Source: Patescibacteria group bacterium (lineage in GTDB: Bacteria > Patescibacteria > Dojkabacteria > J137). From it: a DNA stretch of 64,000 bases. The stretch covers positions 496,001 to 560,000 of the forward strand of contig CAUJCN010000002.1 in assembly GCA_963169855.1 (NCBI GenBank), written 5' to 3'. The number at the start of each line of letters is the position of its first letter. The stretch's first letter is position 1. A program made the translations under genes and the position numbers. Shown here one piece after another: positions 58,681-64,000 of this stretch. The notes under the pieces were generated by a model. That model did no database searches. It had not been told where the DNA came from and was given only the letters and a program-made list of their open reading frames with translations.

Positions 58681-58744
58681 TTTCTAACTTGAGGAATTAC
58701 GGCTGAATTGGACACGATAGTTTACTTCATTTATAATTTAATTA

Positions 58745-59158
58745 ATGACAACGCCAGCACTAATTGAGGAAGGTGAAGTCACAGAAGACTCACCACAAAA
58801 TACACTTGAAGGATTTCTTTCTCAACTTCCAAATGAAGACAGAATGCGTTCCCTAATCTTAAAAAATTGGAAGCTAGCTTCGGAAATTTACAAACATATT
58901 CAAGGCGATTTAATAACAGGGATGACTAATCCAGCAGATGCACTTAAACTTGTTATCCAAAGTATTTTTGCAACTATAATTATAAATATAGTAAAAGCAG
59001 ATTTTGAAGATGTAGAAAGTTCCTATCTAAATGACCTTCTGAGCAAATACTACGATGAACTTGAAGTGGATTTCCCAAAATTATATGAGAAATTCATGGA
59101 TAGAGGAATCTTTGTTCGGGCAAGGCAATCCACTCTTGATTATTTAAAAAGAAATTAA
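58745..59158 (+). CDS. hypothetical protein, 137 aa
   Basis: A soluble, helical, acidic protein (EEGEVTEDSPQNTLEGFL at the N-terminus) with a hydrophobic helix, LKLVIQSIFATIIINIVKAD, near the middle. That helix could be buried or membrane-associated. I do not recognise the family. It stands alone after the recA terminator and before the exporter operon. Confidence 0.6.
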   Translation: MTTPALIEEGEVTEDSPQNTLEGFLSQLPNEDRMRSLILKNWKLASEIYKHIQGDLITGMTNPADALKLVIQSIFATIIINIVKADFEDVESSYLNDLLSKYYDELEVDFPKLYEKFMDRGIFVRARQSTLDYLKRN

Positions 59159-59302
59159 CAAATTTCCCATTTACAACTGTTTATCAATATTGTACAATTC
59201 CTGCACGACTACCTAATACCCCGAGCTGTTCGCGTTTCAGAACTTTTCAAAAAGATATTTACGCTAATTCATTGGAGCGAATTAAAACCATACAAAATTT
59301 CT

Positions 59303-60079
59303 ATGGGTAAATACTTATACCTTCTAAAAATGAATCTATCTTTAGTTGCCGCAAATCGCGGAGAAGTTGTGTTCTCATTTTTAAGAAGAATAATCATCGT
59401 TCTGGTTATGGTTAGCGTTTGGAGTCTTACAAATTCGGGAGAGAATGCTGCAAACTATTTGGGGTATTTTTCTATTTTCTACTTTATTTTCGACTCCCTA
59501 ACAACTGGAAGAGCAGGGGGAAGGTTTGTAAAGGATGTTTTAAGTGGAAATATAAACACATTCTTACTTAAACCTATATACTATCCATTTTACCGGCTGT
59601 TCGATATTATAACTATTGTTTTATCACGACTAACCTTACCTATCGGACTTCTGATTATCGCAATCGTTCTTTTCCCTCAAACATTTGGACCAGCATCATT
59701 TTTGGATTTATTAATTTTTATTCCAACTTCAATTTTATCTGTAGTTTTGTTTCAAATAATTATGATCACTATAGCGAACTTGAGTTTCTGGTTTGGAAAC
59801 ATTTCGTTTATCTTTACTGTTTATGGCCTGATTGTGAAATTTGTAAACGGGGGACTGATCCCAATTTCCGAATACTCAAAGCAAGTTCAAGACATTTTAT
59901 TTTTCTTACCTACAAGTTATGGAGGAGGGATTGAAACAAACATCTACCTTGGAAGGTATCCACTGTCACAAGCGACTTTGGCTTTTATAATCGTACTTTT
60001 TTGGACAGTTAGTTTTATGTTTGTTAATCACAGACTTTATTTAAAAGGTTTATCTAAATTAGAAGCAGTTGGTGGATGA
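59303..60079 (+). CDS. ABC-2 family exporter permease
   Basis: A 258-residue membrane protein with about six helices. LLKMNLSLVAANRGEVVFSF at the start, LGYFSIFYFIFDSLTTGRAG and KDVLSGNINTFLLKPIYYPF match the ABC-2 permease group (DUF990-like) found as pairs with an ATPase. The next gene encodes a second permease of the same type, overlapping by 4 bases. The substrate is unknown. Confidence 0.85.
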   Translation: MGKYLYLLKMNLSLVAANRGEVVFSFLRRIIIVLVMVSVWSLTNSGENAANYLGYFSIFYFIFDSLTTGRAGGRFVKDVLSGNINTFLLKPIYYPFYRLFDIITIVLSRLTLPIGLLIIAIVLFPQTFGPASFLDLLIFIPTSILSVVLFQIIMITIANLSFWFGNISFIFTVYGLIVKFVNGGLIPISEYSKQVQDILFFLPTSYGGGIETNIYLGRYPLSQATLAFIIVLFWTVSFMFVNHRLYLKGLSKLEAVGG

Positions 60080-60867
60080 AACGACATTTACGAATTATAA
60101 AAATTTATTTTAGAGATGGAATCTCAACTTTGGCTGCCTACAGATTTAACCTGATTCTGTCCGGAATGGCAAATTTGCTTTGGGTTTTGGGACAAGTCTA
60201 TTATCTAAATTTCATTTTTGAAAAAGTGAATACCTTTGATGGATGGAGTAAAACGGATGTAATTCTACTTTTTGGACTAATGCAGTGTTTTGTATACTTG
60301 ATGTTCATTTTTACCTGGGAAAGTTTTGCAAATTTTTATACGAAAATTACATCTGGAGAATTTGACGCAATGCTGTTAAAACCTTTGAATTCCAAATTTA
60401 TGCTAACGTTTCAGACGATATCAGTTACTCAGATTATCACCGGAGTTTTGACAGTTGGACCTCTTATTGGTATTGGGTTATCTGGAATCCAAGGTATAAC
60501 ATTTTTGGGATTGATTTCTGCATTCTTGTTGTTTGTAATCGCCATTTCAATGATGTATTTCATTTCTTTGCTCTTAGTTTCAATTACCTTTTTTATAGGA
60601 GATTCTTCTTCTTTATTCGAACTAGTTATCGGAACTGGAGCAGAAGGAGTTAAATTGCCACAAACGATTTTTCCAACTATTGTTCAGGCTTTGTTTACAT
60701 TTTTAATTCCAGTAGCTTTTATAGCTTACTACCCAACATTAATTTTGAAGAACATTGAAAATCCATTACCTTTGATTTTGTTTGCATTATTGCTCGCAAC
60801 TATATTTTATTTTTTACAGAAAATATTCTGGAATCTTGGTTTAAAAAGATATTCAGGTATTGCCTAA
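60076..60867 (+). CDS. ABC-2 family exporter permease
   Basis: A 263-residue permease of the same group as its neighbour: KIYFRDGISTLAAYRFNLIL at the start, NFYTKITSGEFDAMLLKPLN for the cytoplasmic loop and FPTIVQALFTFLIPVAFIAY near the end. The two permeases would form a heterodimer. The coupling is tight: 4 bases of overlap upstream, 1 base to the ATPase gene. Confidence 0.86.
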   Translation: MKRHLRIIKIYFRDGISTLAAYRFNLILSGMANLLWVLGQVYYLNFIFEKVNTFDGWSKTDVILLFGLMQCFVYLMFIFTWESFANFYTKITSGEFDAMLLKPLNSKFMLTFQTISVTQIITGVLTVGPLIGIGLSGIQGITFLGLISAFLLFVIAISMMYFISLLLVSITFFIGDSSSLFELVIGTGAEGVKLPQTIFPTIVQALFTFLIPVAFIAYYPTLILKNIENPLPLILFALLLATIFYFLQKIFWNLGLKRYSGIA

Positions 60868-60868
60868 T

Positions 60869-61843
60869 ATGAGCCTAATCGAAGTAAAAAATCTGTCTCG
60901 AACATTTCGGCAGTACAAAAAAGAACCTGGATTAAAAGGTACATTGAAAAGTCTTTTCAAAAGAGAATTCTTTACAACTACAGCTGTAGATAACATTTCT
61001 TTTAATATTGAGGAAGGGGAATTTGTTGGATTTCTTGGACCAAACGGTGCAGGAAAAACTACAACCCTGAAAATTCTATCTGGAATTTTATATCCATCAG
61101 ACGGTAGCGTTTTGGTTGATGGATTTGTACCGCAGAAAAGAGATAAGGAATTTTTAAAAACGATTTCCTTAGTTATGGGGCAAAAGTCACAATTGCTACC
61201 AGACTTACCTGCAATGGAATATTTCTTATTGATGAAAGAAATTTATGAGATAGAAGACACAGATTTCCTAAACAAAATAGAAGAACTTGCTGACCTTCTA
61301 GACGTTAAGGATGTGTTAAAAGTTCCTGTGAGAAAGCTTTCTCTTGGTCAAAAAATGAAGTGTGAAATCATTGCTTCAATTCTACACAATCCAAGAATTC
61401 TATTTTTGGATGAACCTACAATTGGACTGGATATTGTTGTTCAGAAGAAGTTGAGAGACTTTTTAAAGGAGTACAACAAAAAGCACAAAACAACGATAAT
61501 CTTAACCAGTCACTACATGGAAGATGTTGAGGCTTTGTGCGATCGAATTATTGTTATCAACAAAGGTAATAAAATCTACGATGGAAAACTAGATGAACTT
61601 GTAAAAAAGCACGCAACTCATAAGGAAGTGAAGATCGTTTTGAAAGATAAATCAAATGTTGGGGAAATTTCAAATTACGGAGAAATTTTAGAACAAATTG
61701 ATAACTCAACTTTCAAGTTAAAAATCGAGAGAGATGAACTTTCTTCCACAATTTCAAAAATTCTAAATGAACATGAAATTTCTGACTTAGATGTTAACGA
61801 AATTCCATTAGACTCAATCATCAGATCAATTTTTAGCTCATAA
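60869..61843 (+). CDS. ABC transporter ATPase
   Basis: A 324-residue ATPase for the two permeases before it. Motifs: Walker A GFLGPNGAGKTTTL, Q-loop LVMGQKSQLLPDLP, signature LSLGQKMKCEI, Walker B RILFLDEPTIGLD and switch LTSHYMEDVEALC. The N-terminal region (TFRQYKKEPGLKGTLKSLFK) is typical for the ABC-2/DUF990 group. The last 90 residues form a regulatory domain. The ATG at 60869 lies just after the permease stop; a TTG at 60860 inside the permease gene is less likely. Confidence 0.93.
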   Translation: MSLIEVKNLSRTFRQYKKEPGLKGTLKSLFKREFFTTTAVDNISFNIEEGEFVGFLGPNGAGKTTTLKILSGILYPSDGSVLVDGFVPQKRDKEFLKTISLVMGQKSQLLPDLPAMEYFLLMKEIYEIEDTDFLNKIEELADLLDVKDVLKVPVRKLSLGQKMKCEIIASILHNPRILFLDEPTIGLDIVVQKKLRDFLKEYNKKHKTTIILTSHYMEDVEALCDRIIVINKGNKIYDGKLDELVKKHATHKEVKIVLKDKSNVGEISNYGEILEQIDNSTFKLKIERDELSSTISKILNEHEISDLDVNEIPLDSIIRSIFSS

Positions 61844-61859
61844 AATTCATTGCCCTGTA

Positions 61860-61897
61860 TTGCTTACAAAAAAATTGTATACTAGAATGTATACAAT
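61860..61897 (+). promoter_or_regulatory. promoter embedded in a palindromic operator
   Basis: TTGCTT (61860-61865), a 17-base spacer and TAGAAT (61883-61888). The -10 box is exactly the centre of a perfect inverted repeat: ATTGTATAC (61874-61882) and GTATACAAT (61889-61897). A dimeric repressor on this site would block RNA polymerase. The next gene encodes a winged-helix regulator, so autoregulation is likely. Confidence 0.82.
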
Positions 61898-61922
61898 AAG
61901 TTTAACTTTTAACCACAGGATA

Positions 61923-62519
61923 ATGTCTGTTACCGAGAATACTTTAGAGAATCTTTTTATTTCAAAAGTAAGAATTAAGGCGTTGAGATATTTCTTGATG
62001 AACCCTGAAACTGAAATTCATTTAAGAGGAGCTGTTAGAGAATTCAAAGAAGAGATTAACGCAGTAAGAAGAGAGTTAACTAGACTTGAAGAAGCTAAAG
62101 TTATTTCTTCTACAAACAAAGGTAATAGAAAGTATTTTGAATTGAACGGAGATCATCCTTTCGTTACAGAGCTAATTGCTGTTTTCCATAAATCTTTTGG
62201 ATTAGGTTCAGAGATTTTAGAAAATCATAAAAAGATTGGTAATATTGAGTTTGCTCTTCTAACACCGTCGTATACGAGAGGAATTTTCTTGAATATGCAA
62301 ATTATTGACATGGTCATTGTGGGAGATATTGATTTAAAAGTATTGGAAGATATTGTGAATAAGTGTCAAACGAAGCTGAATAAAGAAATTCATTACATGG
62401 TTTTAAAGTCTTCCGAATTTCAGTTGAGAAAAAGAAGAAGAGATCAATTGATGTTAGATCTTTTGATGCAGGATAACGTTCTTCTGATAGGAAATAGAGA
62501 TTCCTTAGTTAAATTCTAA
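61923..62519 (+). CDS. winged-helix transcriptional regulator
   Basis: A 198-residue DNA-binding protein. LENLFISKVRIKALRYFLMN, then the HTH (EIHLRGAVREFKEEINAVRR, then ELTRLEEAKVISS) and the wing NKGNRKYFELN form an ArsR/MarR-like winged helix. The C-terminal half resembles a nucleotidyltransferase-like fold in outline (IIDMVIVGDIDLKVLEDIVN) without a clear active site. The ATG at 61923 lies after the palindromic promoter and has a weak AGGA before it, the only Shine-Dalgarno-like sequence I noted. It probably represses its own promoter and perhaps the downstream glycosyltransferase, with which it shares a TAATG junction. Confidence 0.78.
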   Translation: MSVTENTLENLFISKVRIKALRYFLMNPETEIHLRGAVREFKEEINAVRRELTRLEEAKVISSTNKGNRKYFELNGDHPFVTELIAVFHKSFGLGSEILENHKKIGNIEFALLTPSYTRGIFLNMQIIDMVIVGDIDLKVLEDIVNKCQTKLNKEIHYMVLKSSEFQLRKRRRDQLMLDLLMQDNVLLIGNRDSLVKF

Positions 62520-64000
62520 TGAGCAAAACCGTAAAAATTGTTGGTCCATTTTTTACTAACTACAGCTTAGCTAGAGTAAATAGAGGACTGGCGCTCGGAA
62601 TAAATTCACTTGGCAATGAATTTCAATCTAGCTTATATGTTCATCCTGATGAAGCAGATTTTTACCCAACTGATGAGGAACTAAACTCAAGACCTGAAGT
62701 TAAACAAATATTTAATCGGGAAGATTTTGTAGCAGACTTTGCTATATATAATAATTTTCCTAAAAATGCTGGAAGTCCTTTAGGATTATCAAAATTAAAT
62801 GCTCGAATTAAAATTGCAAATGTTGCATGGGAAGAGAGTATTTATCCGCAACAATGGGTCGATGAAATTAACGAACATGCAAACGGAGTTATGGTGATTA
62901 CTTCTTTTGTTAGAGATATTCTATTCAATTCTGGAGTTAGAGTTCCTATAGAAGTTGTTCCTTGCGGACTTGATCGAGGGTATTTTGGAAATGAAATTGG
63001 TGAGTTACCTTACTCAACAAGCAAATCATTTAAATTCGTTCATGTTAGTACTGGCAAAAAACGAAAAGGTTTGGACGTTTTGATTAAAGCTTACTTTGAG
63101 AAATTCACAAAAAACGATGATGTGACTTTAATTATCAAATCATTCCCTGGTCCAGATAATGATATCGACAGAATTATTGATGAGCTGAGGACTGAAAATT
63201 CTCCAGAAGTAATTCACATAAACAATCCTGATATTCCTGAAGATGTAATGAAAAATCTTCACAAATCTGCTTCTGCAGAAGTGTATCCTTCGAGGTCAGA
63301 AGGGTTTGGATTACCAATCCTAGAAGCAATGTATTACGGAAAACCAGTAATTGCCACTGGATATAGTGGCTATTTAGATTTTCTAAACGAAGATAATGGT
63401 TACTTGGTTGATTATTCGCTAGTTCCAACAAATGAGTCTGAACTAGTGAACATCGGTGCGAGATGGGCAGAGCCTGATGTAGACGATTTGGGACGCAAAA
63501 TGAGGCATGTTTTCGAGAACTACAATTCTGGAGAAGTTGAAGCAAAAATGAGAAATGCTGCAACGACTGCTCAAGAATATTCTTGGGAAAACTCAGCGTC
63601 GAGAGGAATAAATTTTCTTAGACAATTGGAAGAAGTTGTTGGACTAAAAAATAAAAGCATTCTTGTAGTTTCTCCTTACAACGACGAGACTGGAATCGCT
63701 GAGTACACTGAAAAAATTTACAGTAATGTTTCTAGGAGTTTTAAAGAATTTATTATTTCGTCCAATATTGATATCGCAAAAACTTTACGTCCAGACGAAG
63801 ATTTTGTGGTTCGAAATTGGAGTTTGAACGATTCTGAATTTGAAGATCTAGTGAAATTTGTTGAAGATAAAAGATTCGATATCGTTCATTTGCAATATCA
63901 TCCTGGAGCATTTACTTCAGCAGCTGATTTTAATTTACTTCTTGCGAAGATGAGCAAATTGAGTAGAGTGTTCGTAACTTTACACGCAGTTAGAGGAAAA
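62519..64000 (+). CDS. large GT4 glycosyltransferase, two GT-B modules (cut by window edge)
   Basis: An open frame of 494 codons, read by hand, that runs off the right edge. Its start shares the A of the regulator's stop (TAATG). The first GT-B module spans about 1-385: VKIVGPFFTNYSLARVNRGL at the start, FVHVSTGKKRKGLDVLIKAY, VYPSRSEGFGLPILEAMYYG with the E-x7-E motif, then KPVIATGYSGYLDF. A second GT-B N-terminal domain begins near residue 380 (KSILVVSPYNDETGIAEYTE), where GIAEY is the usual acceptor loop. Proteins with two such modules can add two sugars. It follows the ABC-2 exporter and its regulator. Confidence 0.85.
   Translation, partial: MSKTVKIVGPFFTNYSLARVNRGLALGINSLGNEFQSSLYVHPDEADFYPTDEELNSRPEVKQIFNREDFVADFAIYNNFPKNAGSPLGLSKLNARIKIANVAWEESIYPQQWVDEINEHANGVMVITSFVRDILFNSGVRVPIEVVPCGLDRGYFGNEIGELPYSTSKSFKFVHVSTGKKRKGLDVLIKAYFEKFTKNDDVTLIIKSFPGPDNDIDRIIDELRTENSPEVIHINNPDIPEDVMKNLHKSASAEVYPSRSEGFGLPILEAMYYGKPVIATGYSGYLDFLNEDNGYLVDYSLVPTNESELVNIGARWAEPDVDDLGRKMRHVFENYNSGEVEAKMRNAATTAQEYSWENSASRGINFLRQLEEVVGLKNKSILVVSPYNDETGIAEYTEKIYSNVSRSFKEFIISSNIDIAKTLRPDEDFVVRNWSLNDSEFEDLVKFVEDKRFDIVHLQYHPGAFTSAADFNLLLAKMSKLSRVFVTLHAVRGK

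Noticed and set aside
63174..63563. A 129-residue minus-strand frame rich in Leu and Gln.
   Set aside because: It lies wholly inside the glycosyltransferase gene at 62519, whose motifs are clear.

Overview
The window reads as a chromosomal segment of an AT-rich bacterium of the Candidate Phyla Radiation (Patescibacteria) type. The phylum is uncertain; a Dojkabacteria- or Microgenomates-like lineage is a guess. Reasons: core informational proteins are compact (IF-2 without N-terminal extensions, trigger factor without the PPIase domain, ValRS without the C-terminal coiled coil). Many genes encode unrecognised proteins, cell-surface polysaccharide genes are abundant, and Shine-Dalgarno sequences are almost absent. 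TGA, TAA and TAG all behave as normal stops, so the standard bacterial code applies. I saw no rRNA, tRNA, CRISPR array, insertion sequence or prophage. No gene-free stretch exceeds 300 bases; the longest, about 207 bases each, lie before pyk and before the acidic protein at 54686, and both are annotated.

Layout. 1-8376: the N-terminal part of a GH1-like glycosidase, dihydrofolate reductase, a radical-SAM/GNAT Elp3, a four-helix-bundle protein, a Trm9-like tRNA methyltransferase, small membrane and propeller proteins, a HIT-like protein and a TsaC-TsaE fusion. 8428-12780: an exported M23 peptidase whose halves are in reversed order, a secreted dockerin-like protein and a membrane protein with a cohesin-like domain. 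12929-26477: a TrmB-like regulator, IF-2, enolase, a tandem pair of paralogues of unknown family, pyruvate kinase, ValRS carrying an internal GNAT domain, and a Nudix hydrolase. 26470-30480: hypothetical genes, a membrane-anchored propeller protein and GalE.

30576-46042 is a surface-polysaccharide locus: a Wzm/Wzt-type ABC exporter, eleven glycosyltransferases or look-alikes, two methyltransferases and a UDP-glucuronate-epimerase-like enzyme. 46223-51379: a cohesin-like wall protein, then the conserved block infA-rpmJ-rpsM-rpsK-rpsD-rpoA-rplQ-rplM-rpsI. 51439-58633: YraN, a methyltransferase, RecF, Nudix, trigger factor, a RecB-like nuclease and RecA. 59303-64000: a two-permease ABC-2 exporter, a winged-helix regulator with a palindromic operator, and a large two-domain glycosyltransferase running off the right edge.

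How the parts fit. Elp3 with a Trm9-like enzyme, and TsaC with TsaE, suggest investment in tRNA positions 34 and 37. Dockerin, cohesin-like proteins, the permuted peptidase and the glycan export locus suggest an elaborate cell surface. A repeated promoter pattern, a -10 hexamer ending 5-8 nt before the start codon, implies that many mRNAs are leaderless; it also decides several start codons here.
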